DNA of 64,000 bases from Mycobacterium kubicae (GCF_015689175.1 NZ_CP065047.1:558001-622000); one strand, 5' to 3'. Counted from the stretch's first letter, positions 44,234 to 54,552 are shown. A program made the numbers and translations. Notes: generated by a model from the sequence alone, not told the origin.

Positions 44234-45880
44234 ATGAGTACAGCAGCGGAGCTGATGGTCAAGTGCCTGGAAAACGAGGGGGTGGCGGTCGTCTTCGGCC
44301 TGCCCGGTGAGGAGAACATCCGGTTCGTGACGGCGTTGGCCAAGTCCGACATCCGCTACGTGCTGACCCGCCACGAGCAGGCGGCGTCGTTCATGGCCGA
44401 GATGTACGGGCGCGTCACCGGGCGCGCGGCGGTGGTCTCGGCCACCCTGGGCCCGGGTGCGATCAACATGCAGCTCGGGGTCGCCGACGCCACCACCAAC
44501 AGCACGCCGCTGGTCGCCATCTCCGCGCAGGTGGGCCAGGACCGCGAATACAAGGAATCCCACCAGTACGTCGACCTGGTGTCGATGTTCGCCCCGATCA
44601 CCCGCTGGTCGGCCGGCGTCCCCACCAGCCGGGCACTGCCGGAGATGATCCGCAAGGCCTTCAAGGTCGCCGAAACCGAACGCCCCGCCGCGGTGTATCT
44701 GGCCGTACCGGAGCACGTGGACGCCGACGACGCCGATTACGACCTCAAGCCCTTGCCGCGCAATGTGGTCCGGCCCGACGCTCCAGCACCCGGCCAGGTG
44801 AGCCGTGCCGCCGAGATCCTGCGCAAGGCGCAGCGGCCGGTGGTCCTGGCCGGCCACGGCGCCGCTCGCAGCGGCGCGACCGATGCGCTGATCCGGTTCT
44901 CCGACAAGACCGGTGTTCGGGTGGCGAATTCGTTCCACGGCAAGGGCGTGATGCCTGACGACCACCCCAACAGCATCGGCACGCTCGGCTTCATGCGGCA
45001 TGACTACGTCAACTTCGGGTTCGACAGTGCCGACGTCGTCATCGCGGTCGGTTACGAGTTGCAGGAGTTCGACCCGGTCCGGATCAACCCCAACGGCGAC
45101 AAGAAGATCATCCATATCCATCGCTTCCCCGCCGAAGTGGACGCGCACTATTCGGTCGATGTGGGAATCATCGGCGACATCAGCGACTCGTTGAACGCAC
45201 TGACCGACGAGCTGGCCGGTCACCGCTTCAAGGGCTACGAGGACGAACCCGGATCGGGCTTGTTGAACGAGGAATTCGCTCGAGGGCAAGAAGATTCGCG
45301 GTTTCCGCTGGCACCGCAGCGCGTGGTCGCCGATACCCGCGCCGCATTGGGGCGCGGGGACGTCGTGCTGGTGGACACCGGAGCCACCAAGATGTGGATG
45401 GCCCGGCTGTATCCGACCTACGAGCCGAACACCTGTCTGGTGTCGAATGGCTTGTCCACCATGGGCTTTTCCCTTCCCGGTGCGCTGGGAGTCAAGCTGG
45501 CGCGCCCGGACGCCAAGGTGTTGGCCGTGGTGGGTGACGGTGCGTTCATGATGAATTCCCAAGAGATCGAGACCGCCGTCCGGGAGAAGATTCCGCTGGT
45601 GGTGCTCATCTGGGAAGACGGTGGATACGGCCTGATCGAGTGGAAGATGGACCTCGAACTCGGCGAGCACCACTACGTTTCCTTCAGCAATCCCGACGTG
45701 GTGAGCTACGCGGAGAGCTTCGGCGCCAAGGGCTACCGGATCACCAGCGCCGACGAATTGCTGCCGACGCTGCAGAAGGCGCTCGACGACGATGGTGTGA
45801 CGCTGATCGCATGTCCGGTCGACTATTCGGAGAATTTGCGGTTGACCGACCGGCTCGGTGAACTGGACGAGACGCTCTGA
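44234..45880 (+). CDS. Thiamine-diphosphate enzyme, acetolactate synthase-like
   Basis: 548 residues. The ThDP catalytic glutamate is Glu48 in TRHEQAASFMAEMYGR, and the metal/ThDP motif is GDGAFMMNSQEIETAV, ending in WEDGGYG in place of the usual NN pair. Similar to catabolic acetolactate synthase (AlsS) in length and end, and no FAD-region signature is evident. It may make acetolactate from pyruvate or act on a related 2-oxo acid. Start ATG after GGGAGG. Not present at this site in M. tuberculosis. Confidence 0.8.
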   Translation: MSTAAELMVKCLENEGVAVVFGLPGEENIRFVTALAKSDIRYVLTRHEQAASFMAEMYGRVTGRAAVVSATLGPGAINMQLGVADATTNSTPLVAISAQVGQDREYKESHQYVDLVSMFAPITRWSAGVPTSRALPEMIRKAFKVAETERPAAVYLAVPEHVDADDADYDLKPLPRNVVRPDAPAPGQVSRAAEILRKAQRPVVLAGHGAARSGATDALIRFSDKTGVRVANSFHGKGVMPDDHPNSIGTLGFMRHDYVNFGFDSADVVIAVGYELQEFDPVRINPNGDKKIIHIHRFPAEVDAHYSVDVGIIGDISDSLNALTDELAGHRFKGYEDEPGSGLLNEEFARGQEDSRFPLAPQRVVADTRAALGRGDVVLVDTGATKMWMARLYPTYEPNTCLVSNGLSTMGFSLPGALGVKLARPDAKVLAVVGDGAFMMNSQEIETAVREKIPLVVLIWEDGGYGLIEWKMDLELGEHHYVSFSNPDVVSYAESFGAKGYRITSADELLPTLQKALDDDGVTLIACPVDYSENLRLTDRLGELDETL

Positions 45881-45935
45881 CCGTTATCCATATGGTGCCC
45901 ACAACGACGGTGGGCCGACGCCTTAGGAGCGACGT

Positions 45936-46401
45936 ATGGATGTCAGCGGATATCTCGGACTGTTCGGCGAACCCGGTCGCGCGCTGACCGATGAGCAGTG
46001 GATCAAGCATGCCAATCACTACTTGACGCCCAACCTGTTCGCGCTGAACGCGGAGTATCTGACCGGCAGCCGCTCAGAGCAGTGGTTGCGCATGTCCTAC
46101 CGCCCTGGCCCCGGGGCATTCAACTTCGCGCAGCTCAGCGGTGGCTCTATCGCCGAAATGTTGGATCAGACGGCCACCCACTGCGGGTCGCTGGTCACCG
46201 GACATCCGTGCCCGACGCTGAGCATCACGGTGAACATCCTGCGGGGCGGAACGACGAAAGCGTGTGGCCACGGGGCGGGTCCTGAAACTGACCAAGACGA
46301 ACGCCGTGCTGGCCGCCGATCTCGACGACGACGCCGGGCGCCGAATCGCCACGATGAGCCTGGTTTCTCAGTTCGTCACCGATCTCACCAGGCTCGGTTG
46401 A
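45936..46401 (+). pseudogene. Frameshifted hotdog-fold thioesterase (PaaI-like)
   Basis: The first part, to about 46262, reads as a PaaI-type acyl-CoA thioesterase N-terminal half (FNFAQLSGGSIAEMLDQTATHCGSL, key residues). The remainder only makes sense in the next frame, GTG-GCC-ACG-GGG..., where VATGRVLKLTKTNAVLAADL and IATMSLVSQFVTDLTRLG end at a TGA. In the original frame the tail is arginine-rich nonsense. Two bases (TC) seem to be missing in GCGTGTGGCC near 46262, where GCGTTCGTGGCC would restore KAFVATG. A sequencing error is possible. Confidence 0.65.
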
Positions 46402-46437
46402 TCCACTCGCACCCCGCCGAATCCCGGTGATGGTTAG

Positions 46438-46854
46438 GTGTTCACCGTGGCTCAACTGCGGATCCGGGAGGCGGCCCAGCTGCTGGGCGTCAGCGATGAC
46501 ACCGTGCGGCGGTGGATCGATCAGGGCAGCCTGCCGGTCAGTACCGACGAATCCGGCCGCAAGGTCATCGCCGGCAGCGCCTTGGCCGAATTCGCCCGCA
46601 GTAACGCGGCGCGGCTGCCGGCGAACCCGCTGAAGGTACGCAGCTCGGCGCGCAACCGCTTCGTCGGCTTGGTCACCAAAGTCGTCATGGACCAGGTGAT
46701 GGCCCACGTCGAGATGCAGTGCGGACCGTTCACGGTGGTATCGCTGATGAGCGCCGAGGCCGCGCGCGAGCTGAAGCTGGAGGCCGGCAGCATCGCGGTG
46801 GCCGTCGTCAAGGCGACCAACGTCATCATCGACACCCCCGCCGAGCCTGGCTAG
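46438..46854 (+). CDS. MerR-type HTH with molybdate-binding (Mop/TOBE) domain
   Basis: 138 residues. Residues 9-60 form an excisionase/MerR-type helix-turn-helix (IREAAQLLGVSDDTVRRWIDQG); residues 65-135 form a Mop domain (SSARNRFVGLVTKVV, SLMSAEAARELKLEAGS, VVKATNVII) as in ModE-like regulators and molybdate-storage proteins. It should sense molybdate. A second GTG at 46447 is possible. The window has two molybdoenzymes far away, but none next to it. Confidence 0.82.
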   Translation: MFTVAQLRIREAAQLLGVSDDTVRRWIDQGSLPVSTDESGRKVIAGSALAEFARSNAARLPANPLKVRSSARNRFVGLVTKVVMDQVMAHVEMQCGPFTVVSLMSAEAARELKLEAGSIAVAVVKATNVIIDTPAEPG

Positions 46855-46914
46855 CATTCCGCAGGTATTCGCGCTCTGCGGGATAAAGTTCCGCATCTGC
46901 CACTGATATGGGCG

Positions 46915-46920
46915 TATTCT
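46915..46920 (+). promoter_or_regulatory. -10 element of leaderless PE promoter
   Basis: TATTCT, 7 bases before the ATG at 46928. Confidence 0.6.
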
Positions 46921-46927
46921 TCCGCAC

Positions 46928-47230
46928 ATGACGCTACGAGTCGTTCCCGAAGGGTTGGCGGCGACGAGCGCGGCGGTCGAGGCGATCGCGGCCCGGCTGG
47001 CCGCCGCGCACCTCGCCGCGGCCCCGGTGATCTCGGCGGTGGTGCCGCCGGCGGCCGACCCGGTATCGATCGAGTCGGCTTTGGACTTCAGCACTTATGG
47101 CAGCCAGCATCAGGCCGTGGTGAGTCGCGGGGTGGAGGTGCTGGCTCGAGCGGGCACCGGCGTCGCGCGGGCGGGCGCCAGCTATGCCGTCGGCGACGCG
47201 GCGGCCGCATCGACCTACCTGGGTGACTGA
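46928..47230 (+). CDS. PE family protein
   Basis: 100 residues, the bare PE domain ([21 protein letters not shown]... helical hairpin) with no C-terminal extension. It pairs with the PPE that follows after 2 bases, as PE/PPE heterodimers exported by ESX systems. Leaderless type start. Confidence 0.9.
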   Translation: MTLRVVPEGLAATSAAVEAIAARLAAAHLAAAPVISAVVPPAADPVSIESALDFSTYGSQHQAVVSRGVEVLARAGTGVARAGASYAVGDAAAASTYLGD

Positions 47231-47232
47231 CG

Positions 47233-48753
47233 ATGCTGGCACCGGTGTGGATGGCGTTTCCGCCGGAAGTGCACTCGGCGTTGCTGAGCACCGGTCCAGG
47301 GCCCGGGCCACTGCTGGCCGCCGCCCAGACCTGGACGGGGTTGAGCGCCGAGTATCAGTCCGCGGCCGGCGAACTGTCCGCGGTGTTGGCTGAGTCGCAG
47401 CAGGTTTGGCAAGGCGCGAGCGCCGCGACATATCTGGCCGCGCACGAACCCTACCTCGCGTGGTTGGACCTGGCCGGCACGGTCAGCGCCGAAGCGGCAG
47501 CCGCCCACGAGGCGGTGGCCGGGGCGTACAGCGCTGCGCTGGCGGCCATGCCCACCCTGGCGGAACTGGCCGCCAATCACGCCGTCCACGCGGCGTTGGT
47601 CGCCACGAACTTCTTCGGGATCAACACCGTCCCCATCGCGGTCAACGAGGCCGATTATGCGCGCATGTGGGCCCAGGCGGCGGCGACGATGAGCACCTAC
47701 CAAGCCGCCACCGAAGCACCGCGGGCAGCGGCCGGCGGCGGGGGAGGGGGAGGCGGCGGCGGTGGTGGCGCCGGCGGCGGCGAGGGCGGCGGGGGCGGCG
47801 GCGGGGGAGGCGGGGGCTTCCAGCTGCCGACGCCGGCGGAGATCTGGGCGATGATCTTCGGACCCGACGGTGAGCAGATTCCCGGTCAGGGACAAGGGAA
47901 CTGGAATCCGCTGGAGTACCTGCAGAACATCTCCAGCTTCCTCAACGGCAACACCCAAGCGCTGACTTACCTGCAGACCAACATTCCGAAGGTCCTGACC
48001 AACCCATCGCAGTTACCCGCCCTGCTGTCCTATTTCGTCGCCTGGCAGACCTTCCGCGCCGTCAACTGGACCCTGCGCACACTGCGGTTCCTGGTGCAGA
48101 CCGCGCCGCTGCTGGTGCCCGCCATCATGAACCTGGCCGTCTCCTACCTGGGCGGGCTGGCCGGGTTGTCGGGCTTGGCCGGGCTGACACCGGCGGTCGC
48201 GTCGGCCCCGCTGGCCGCGCCGGTTCCGATCGCGGCCAAGCCCGACCTGCCCGCTGTCGCGGTCTTCGCCGCGCCCGCGTCGGCGCCGGCCCCGCTGGTG
48301 TCGCCGACTCCCCATGTCGCCCCGGCCGGCTCGGCGGCCCCAGCGGTTGCCACGCCGGCACCGCTGCCCGGTGTCGAGGGTCTGGGATGTCTGGTGGGCG
48401 GACCGGGTCCGGGCTTCGGGCCGACGTTGGGCGCTGGCATGCGCGCCGAAGAGCCCGCTCAGGGTCGCGCCGCGGTGGCGGCACCCGCATCCGAGGCAGC
48501 GCGTCGCGACGGGGCTCGGACCGCCAGGCGCCGGCGGAGGGTGATCGATCGCGGGTACCGGTATGAGTACCTGGCCGATGCCGGACCGGCCGTGCCCGAC
48601 CGGCCATCCGAACAGGGCGCGGGCGCGATGGGTTTCGCCGGCACAGTGGCTGCGTGCGCGGCGCGGCCGACGGGTTTGGCCGCCATCGGCGGCGACGGGT
48701 TCGGCGGCGGTCCGGCGCTGCCCCTGCTGCCGGGTACCGGGCACGTGGACTGA
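47233..48753 (+). CDS. PPE family protein with polyglycine segment
   Basis: 506 residues. PPE domain residues 1-165 ([33 protein letters not shown]). A polyglycine stretch follows at residues 168-195, then a helical and Ala/Pro-rich domain. The end has GFAGT and PLLPGTG; the tryptophan of the PPW subfamily is replaced by glycine. Pairs with the upstream PE. An ATG two bases after the PE stop supports coupling. Confidence 0.9.
   Translation: MLAPVWMAFPPEVHSALLSTGPGPGPLLAAAQTWTGLSAEYQSAAGELSAVLAESQQVWQGASAATYLAAHEPYLAWLDLAGTVSAEAAAAHEAVAGAYSAALAAMPTLAELAANHAVHAALVATNFFGINTVPIAVNEADYARMWAQAAATMSTYQAATEAPRAAAGGGGGGGGGGGGAGGGEGGGGGGGGGGGFQLPTPAEIWAMIFGPDGEQIPGQGQGNWNPLEYLQNISSFLNGNTQALTYLQTNIPKVLTNPSQLPALLSYFVAWQTFRAVNWTLRTLRFLVQTAPLLVPAIMNLAVSYLGGLAGLSGLAGLTPAVASAPLAAPVPIAAKPDLPAVAVFAAPASAPAPLVSPTPHVAPAGSAAPAVATPAPLPGVEGLGCLVGGPGPGFGPTLGAGMRAEEPAQGRAAVAAPASEAARRDGARTARRRRRVIDRGYRYEYLADAGPAVPDRPSEQGAGAMGFAGTVAACAARPTGLAAIGGDGFGGGPALPLLPGTGHVD
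47734..47817 (+). repeat. GGN-rich repeat coding polyglycine
   Basis: 84 bases coding 12 Gly, Ala, 3 Gly, Glu, 11 Gly; slippage-prone, so length may vary between strains. Confidence 0.7.
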
Positions 48754-48780
48754 CGGACTTCTAGCTGGCCACCAATTGCC

Positions 48781-50238
48781 TCACTGCGGATAGTGACGCG
48801 TGGGCCCGGTGTGCGACGGCAGCGATATCGGCGGCACATACTCCCCGATGAGCGTGCGATGCCACCATGCGTGCTCGCGTCGCAGCTCGGTCGGCGTGGT
48901 GAACCGGTACCGGTACAGTTGCGCCCGTACGTGGCGCGGCGGCGAATCCGGAAACGGGTTGTGCCGCAACAACTTCAGTGTTGCCGCATCGTTGCTGAGC
49001 AGTCGCTGCAGAAACGGCCGCAGCCACGGCAGCGCGTAGCCGGGTGAGATCGCCGCAAACCACATCAACCAGTCCAGCCGCAGATGGTAGGGCGCGTATT
49101 GCCGGGGCAGTCGGCGCAGGTCACCTGGCTTGCCTTTGAATCCGTACTCCTGCCATACCGTCTCGTCGGTGATCAGCGCATCGTCGGTGCCTTCGATCAC
49201 CACCTCCTCGCGGGTACGGCTGATGCTGCCGAACGCGCCGTACGTATTGGCCAGGTGAAAGGGGTTGAACGACATGTTCATTCGCTGCTGGGGTGACAAC
49301 ATGTTGCGCGCCGGCCAATAGCTCAACACCAGCATCGCGGCCGCGAATGTGCCCGTCAGCCCGACGAACCACACCGGCGGCGCCGGCGTCGCCGGCCGAT
49401 CCGGCAGCGGCAGCAGCGCCCGCGCCGACGGGGCGTCGATCGCACTGAACGCCAACAGAATCGTCAGCCAATTCAGCCACGCGAAGTTGCCCGACAACAC
49501 CAACCACAGCTGTGTGACGACGATGATGGCCGCCGCGATGCTCGCCACGGGCTGGGGAGCGAACAGCCCGAACGGAATCACCAATTGCGACACGTGATTG
49601 CCGGCCACTTCAATCCGGTGCAGCGGTTTGGGCAGGTGATGGAAGAACCAGCTCAGCGGCCCCGGCATCGGCTGGGTCTCGTGGTGGTAGTCCAGACAGG
49701 TCAGGTCCCGCCAGCACCGGTCACCGCGCATCTTGATCAAGCCGGCGCCGAACTCGACGCGAAACAACAGCCAACGGATCAGCAACAACGTCAAAAGCGG
49801 TGGGGCCGTTCGCGCATTGCCCAGGAAAGCCATCAAGATGCCGGATTCCAGGAGCAGCGATTCCCAGCCGAACGAGTACCAGACCTGGCCGACGTTGACG
49901 ATCGAGAGATAGAGCACCCAGACCGTCAACCACCACAGCATCGCCGCCCACAACGGCACCCGGTCGCCGACACCGGCGACGATGGCCGCCGACAGCGCCG
50001 CCCCGACCCAGCTGACGCCGGCGAACAACCGGTCGGAGTAGCGGAAGTGAAAGATGCTCGGGGCGGCCCGAAACGACCGCGCGGCCACATACTGCGGTAC
50101 CGGCAGCATGCCGTGCTCGCCGATGAGCGCGCGGAATTGCCGCGCGGCTGCGACGAAGGCCACCACATAGATCACCGCCGTGCCCCGCTCGAGCACCAGC
50201 CTGCCCAACCAGTATTCGGGTGCTGAAAACCAATTCAT
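48781..50238 (-). CDS. Lipase maturation factor family membrane protein (Rv0235c-like)
   Basis: 485 residues with about eight membrane helices. The LMF1 signature is seen as KMRGDRCWRDLTCLDYHHETQPMPGPLSWF (key parts MRG..CW..LTCLDYHYETQP) and C-terminal VWQEYGFKGKPGDL and APYHLRLDWLMWFAAIS. In animals the family helps lipases mature in the ER; the bacterial role is unknown. The ATG has an AGGAG site, and it follows aftD by 68 bases. The frame is open above it because of GC bias. Confidence 0.88.
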   Translation of the reverse strand: MNWFSAPEYWLGRLVLERGTAVIYVVAFVAAARQFRALIGEHGMLPVPQYVAARSFRAAPSIFHFRYSDRLFAGVSWVGAALSAAIVAGVGDRVPLWAAMLWWLTVWVLYLSIVNVGQVWYSFGWESLLLESGILMAFLGNARTAPPLLTLLLIRWLLFRVEFGAGLIKMRGDRCWRDLTCLDYHHETQPMPGPLSWFFHHLPKPLHRIEVAGNHVSQLVIPFGLFAPQPVASIAAAIIVVTQLWLVLSGNFAWLNWLTILLAFSAIDAPSARALLPLPDRPATPAPPVWFVGLTGTFAAAMLVLSYWPARNMLSPQQRMNMSFNPFHLANTYGAFGSISRTREEVVIEGTDDALITDETVWQEYGFKGKPGDLRRLPRQYAPYHLRLDWLMWFAAISPGYALPWLRPFLQRLLSNDAATLKLLRHNPFPDSPPRHVRAQLYRYRFTTPTELRREHAWWHRTLIGEYVPPISLPSHTGPTRHYPQ

Positions 50239-50306
50239 GGCCGCAACTCCTAGGCGGTGGCGTTCCCGCGACACTCCAGTCAACCAGCCGAACAAGCGGC
50301 CGCCAA

Positions 50307-53300
50307 CTAGTCGGCGCGCGAACCTCGCAGGGGGACTGCGGCAGCCAGGACCGCGGCCAGCGAAATCAACGCCAGGAGTTGGACGCTCGCCGAATGCCCG
50401 GCATAACCGTCGACCGACCGCCAGGGGTAGCGGGACAACACCGCCCCGGCCAGGATCAGTCCACCGGCGCTCAGTCCGGCAAAAGCCTTGTCCGACAGTC
50501 GCTCTCGCTCGCGCAGCGCATAGCGCAAACCCACCGCCGCGGCCACGACCAGTGCGCCGGACACTCCGGCGATGACCGCCCCGGCCGCTATCGCCGCGGC
50601 CGCGACCCACGGACCGGGCGCCCACGGCTGGGTGGGTGGCGACTCGTCGGGCCTCCTGCGTCTCCACAGCGCCAACACCGCCAACAGCGGCAGCAGCGCC
50701 AGGCCCACCGCCAGTCCCGCCCGGTACACCGAATTCGATGCGAATGTCAGCGTGATGGTGCTCGGATCCCCCGCGGGCACCACCCAGCCCTGCTGCCAGC
50801 CGTTGACGGCAACCGGCGTCAACCGGACACCGCTGCTGGTCCGCGCGATCCACCCTGGGTTGATGCTTTCGGGGACCACCAGCACGCGCGCCGCGGGCGA
50901 TGCGGGCACCCGTACCTCCCGGCGCGCCGCTCCCCACACTGCGGTCGCGGCGGTGACCGTTGCCGCGCCGGGCGGTGCGGCCACCTCGGGCACCGACAGC
51001 TGAACCCCGTCGACGACGAACATGGCCCCGGGACTGATCAGCAGTTCCTGTTGACCGGCCGGTAGCGCGATCGGCGCGGTGTCGCAGGCGCGCGCCTCGA
51101 CCGGTGCACCGTCGAGCAGCGCGCCCACGGTGGTCGAGATCGAGGTGTGCACGAACCGCCCGGCGACCGCGATGACGGGGCCGTGCTCGCAGTCGACGGT
51201 GACTGCCCGCGCCCGGTTGCGGGCACCGTCGGCCGCGGCGATCGGCGCGCCGTCGGGGCCCAGCGCGGCCACCTCGGCCAGCCCCGGCGGCTTGAGCTGG
51301 TCGAAACCCAGCGCATTGCGGTCGATGATGTCTTGCCAGTCGAGCAGGCTGACCGTCACGGTGTCGGTCACCCGGGCATGCAGCGGCAGCGTCTGCACCT
51401 GCCCGTCCTCGCCCAGCTGCACCCCGCGCACCTGCGGGCCGTCACCAAGGTCCACCGCCACCATCGTCGGATGCGCGGGCAACGCCGACCTGCTGGCCGT
51501 CAGCCGTAACCCGGACACCTCGGTCGGCCGAGGCAGCTTGAGGGTCAGCGTCGGCGGGGTCTTGTACTGCACCACGCGCTGCGGCGCGGTCCACGCGGTC
51601 GCCGGATCACCGTCGGTGGCGGCATACGCCGAGCCCAGCACGTCCACCACGTCGGCGTCGCCGCCGGCGCGGGTGCTGCCCGGCTCGGCGATCAGGTCGG
51701 CCAGCTTCGGCCCCTGGCGGGGCCGCACCCATACCGTCGGTGTCACCTGCGTTTGCGTCGGCACCGTCAGCGTACGGCTGAAGTTCACCGGCTCTTCCGG
51801 AGTCAAGGCCATCGACGGGGCGCAGCGCACGCTGTCGGGTCCCGGCGCACAGCCGGGCCGGCCCAGCAGCTCCGAGCCCAGATCCCAGCCCCGGATCACC
51901 GACCCCGGCGGTGGGCCGGGCACCCGCGCGGTATGCCGCAACTGCACCGGGTGCGCAAAGCCGGACGCGTCGTACTGAGTGATGGCCAGGTCGGTGATGC
52001 CGAACTGCACGCCCGAGGAGCCGTCGTCGGTGGCCGCCGCCGTGATCCGCACCCACGGTGTCTCGCCGTAGGGCAGGGCGGCGGTCAGCGGCTTGCCGGC
52101 CTCGTCGAAGCGCAACGTGGTGCTGCCGGTGGCCGTCTCGACCAGGATGCGGCGGATCTGCGCCCCGACCGCCGTGGCGCTGGGCGTCAGGGTCAGTGCG
52201 GCGTTGGTCACCGGATGGTCGAAGTCGACCTGCAGCCACTGCCCGACGGCGGCCTGCAGCGCGTTGGACACCCAGGACGTCGCCGGGTCACTATCGATGG
52301 CGGCGGCCGACGCGGTCGCCGCAGCGACATCGGGCATGGCCGTGGAATCCGCCGAGGAACTCGACACCGTGATCCGGCCGCCGGTCCAGGCGCCGTAAAC
52401 CAGATCAGCGCCCGGCACCGGGTAATCGGGCACCCGGTTGTAGGTGTGCCGGGCATCGCCGGGCGCCCGGATCGCCGACGAGTGCTGGTCGACCCGGCCG
52501 TAGTCGGTCTCGCGCGCCACCGGGGTATCGGTCACGGTCACCACCGGGACCGGCAGTCCCGCGGCCCGGGCGTCAGCGGTCATCAGCACCGGACCCAGCG
52601 GCGGCTGGCCCAGCAACCGCCGCCGTTCGTCGAGCCGCGCCAAGGCCTCGGGCCCGCCGTCGACGCGGGCCATCTGCTCGGTGCCGACCAGGTAGGGCGC
52701 GCCCGGATCGGCCCCGGCGCCCACCCGGTAGATCTCGACCGCGGGGTAGCGCGGCCGCAAGCCGCTGTCGTTGACGAACCCGGCCAGCGAACCGGGGCCG
52801 ACCGGCGCACCGAACTGCGCCACCTTGGTCAGACCCGGTGACCCCGTGACGGCGCGGTGCACCAGGATGGGCCGCGCCGAGCGCGACGACTCCGGATCCA
52901 GGTCGTTGCGCAACACCACATACGAAATGCCCTGGCGGGCAAGAGTATCGGCCAAGCCCGCGGAGGGCCGCCCCGCCGCGAACAGGCGTTGCACCGAGTC
53001 CAGCGCACGAATCGTCTGCGGCGGCGTCAGCGGGATCGAGTCGCGCACCCCCCACGGACTGCTGCCCAGCACCTGCAGCGGCTCGTCGTGGCTGTTGCCC
53101 CACACCTGGGTGGCAAACGGTGCGCCGGGCGCCACCAGCACCCGGCCGGGCACCGGAGTGCCGGTGTTGTGCGCGCTGAGCCAGTCGGCGGTCTCCTGCC
53201 AGTACGGCGGTATCGCGTCGAACGCCCCGGGTGGGGTCAGCCGACCGCTCCAGGCCAGCGAGGTGCTGACCAGCAGGCCGGTCAGGGCGACGATGCCCAC

Positions 53301-54539
53301 CGCGACCCGCTTGTCGCGCTCCGGGTGCGCGAACGCGTTCACCCACTGCGAGCGCGGCGCACTACCGGGCAGCGGAATCCTGCCGAGCAACTCGGCGAAG
53401 CCCAGCACCAGCGGGATGCGGACCACCGGACCCAGCTTGTGCACGTTGCGCAGCGGGGTGCCGGCGGCGTCGAGGAACGCCTGCACCTGATGGGCGACCG
53501 GCGAGCCCAGCCCGCCGCTGTAGCCGACGGCCAGCAACACCACCCCGACCGCCAGCATGGTCACCAGCCGTCCGCGGGCCGGCATGGTCGGGCCGGCCAG
53601 CCCGCACAGCCCGACGGCGGCGACCAGGCAGGTGCCCAGAATGGCGACCGATCCGGTGACCAACGGCGCGCCCGCCGTCGCGTTGGGCGCCACGAACGGT
53701 GTCCAACTGTCGATGCCGCGCAGCGTCTCGGTCAGCGACGACCACTGCGTGGTGACGCCCGACGACTCGATGAAGTCCAGAAACGGTGGACTGACGTCAC
53801 GCAGCATGGCCAGCGCCACCACCCACCACAGCACCGCCAACCCCAGCGCCAGCAGCCACCACCCGGTGTAGCGCCACCACCGCCGGTTGGGCCGATGGCA
53901 GGCCCACCACAGCACCGCCGGCAGGCAAGCCGCCAGCGTCGCGATGGCGTTGACCGCCCCCATCAACGCCACGGCCAGCCCAGCCTGGCCGGCCAGCGCC
54001 CGCAGCGACCGATCCGTCGTCCCGCGCAGGGCCAGGATGGTCGGCAGCAGCACCCATGGCGCCAGCATCATCGGCAGCGTTTCCGACGAGATCGAACCCA
54101 GCGTGGTGAGCACTCGCGGCGACAAGGCGAAGGCAGCCGCACCCAAAATCCGCGCTGACGGACTGCCGATGCCCAGGGCTTCGGCGACGCGCATCAGCCC
54201 CCAGAAGCCGACGGTCAGCAGCAACGCCCACCACAGCCGTTGGGTGATCCAGCCGGGCAGGCCCAGCGCGTGACCGATCAGGAAGAAGGTGCCGTGCGGA
54301 AACAGGTAGCCGTAGGCCTGGTTCTGCGATTGGCCGAACGGCAGGTCGCTGCTCCACAGGTTGGTGGCCCGGGTCAGAAACCGCAGCGGGTTGGCGGTGA
54401 GGTCGAGCTTGGTGTCGGGGGAGATCTGCCCGGGCGACTGGGCGAACGTCAACACCAGGGCGACCGCGGAGACCAACAGCAGCCACCGCCGAGACAGCGG
54501 CGCCACCACCGAATTGAATGCCGTTTCCGCGGGGGCCAC
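50307..54539 (-). CDS. aftD: Arabinofuranosyltransferase AftD
   Basis: 1410 residues. About ten N-terminal membrane helices with the family start SPGQISPDTKLDLTANPLRFL, an extracytoplasmic middle with several beta-rich carbohydrate-binding modules, and C-terminal helices. AftD adds alpha-1,3-arabinofuranose branches to arabinogalactan and lipoarabinomannan using decaprenyl-phosphoryl arabinose. M. tuberculosis AftD has 1400 residues. GTG start, 13 bases after the DUF2613 stop, so it is one operon. Confidence 0.96.
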   Translation of the reverse strand: MAPAETAFNSVVAPLSRRWLLLVSAVALVLTFAQSPGQISPDTKLDLTANPLRFLTRATNLWSSDLPFGQSQNQAYGYLFPHGTFFLIGHALGLPGWITQRLWWALLLTVGFWGLMRVAEALGIGSPSARILGAAAFALSPRVLTTLGSISSETLPMMLAPWVLLPTILALRGTTDRSLRALAGQAGLAVALMGAVNAIATLAACLPAVLWWACHRPNRRWWRYTGWWLLALGLAVLWWVVALAMLRDVSPPFLDFIESSGVTTQWSSLTETLRGIDSWTPFVAPNATAGAPLVTGSVAILGTCLVAAVGLCGLAGPTMPARGRLVTMLAVGVVLLAVGYSGGLGSPVAHQVQAFLDAAGTPLRNVHKLGPVVRIPLVLGFAELLGRIPLPGSAPRSQWVNAFAHPERDKRVAVGIVALTGLLVSTSLAWSGRLTPPGAFDAIPPYWQETADWLSAHNTGTPVPGRVLVAPGAPFATQVWGNSHDEPLQVLGSSPWGVRDSIPLTPPQTIRALDSVQRLFAAGRPSAGLADTLARQGISYVVLRNDLDPESSRSARPILVHRAVTGSPGLTKVAQFGAPVGPGSLAGFVNDSGLRPRYPAVEIYRVGAGADPGAPYLVGTEQMARVDGGPEALARLDERRRLLGQPPLGPVLMTADARAAGLPVPVVTVTDTPVARETDYGRVDQHSSAIRAPGDARHTYNRVPDYPVPGADLVYGAWTGGRITVSSSSADSTAMPDVAAATASAAAIDSDPATSWVSNALQAAVGQWLQVDFDHPVTNAALTLTPSATAVGAQIRRILVETATGSTTLRFDEAGKPLTAALPYGETPWVRITAAATDDGSSGVQFGITDLAITQYDASGFAHPVQLRHTARVPGPPPGSVIRGWDLGSELLGRPGCAPGPDSVRCAPSMALTPEEPVNFSRTLTVPTQTQVTPTVWVRPRQGPKLADLIAEPGSTRAGGDADVVDVLGSAYAATDGDPATAWTAPQRVVQYKTPPTLTLKLPRPTEVSGLRLTASRSALPAHPTMVAVDLGDGPQVRGVQLGEDGQVQTLPLHARVTDTVTVSLLDWQDIIDRNALGFDQLKPPGLAEVAALGPDGAPIAAADGARNRARAVTVDCEHGPVIAVAGRFVHTSISTTVGALLDGAPVEARACDTAPIALPAGQQELLISPGAMFVVDGVQLSVPEVAAPPGAATVTAATAVWGAARREVRVPASPAARVLVVPESINPGWIARTSSGVRLTPVAVNGWQQGWVVPAGDPSTITLTFASNSVYRAGLAVGLALLPLLAVLALWRRRRPDESPPTQPWAPGPWVAAAAIAAGAVIAGVSGALVVAAAVGLRYALRERERLSDKAFAGLSAGGLILAGAVLSRYPWRSVDGYAGHSASVQLLALISLAAVLAAAVPLRGSRAD

Positions 54540-54552
54540 CCGCGTCGTCGGA

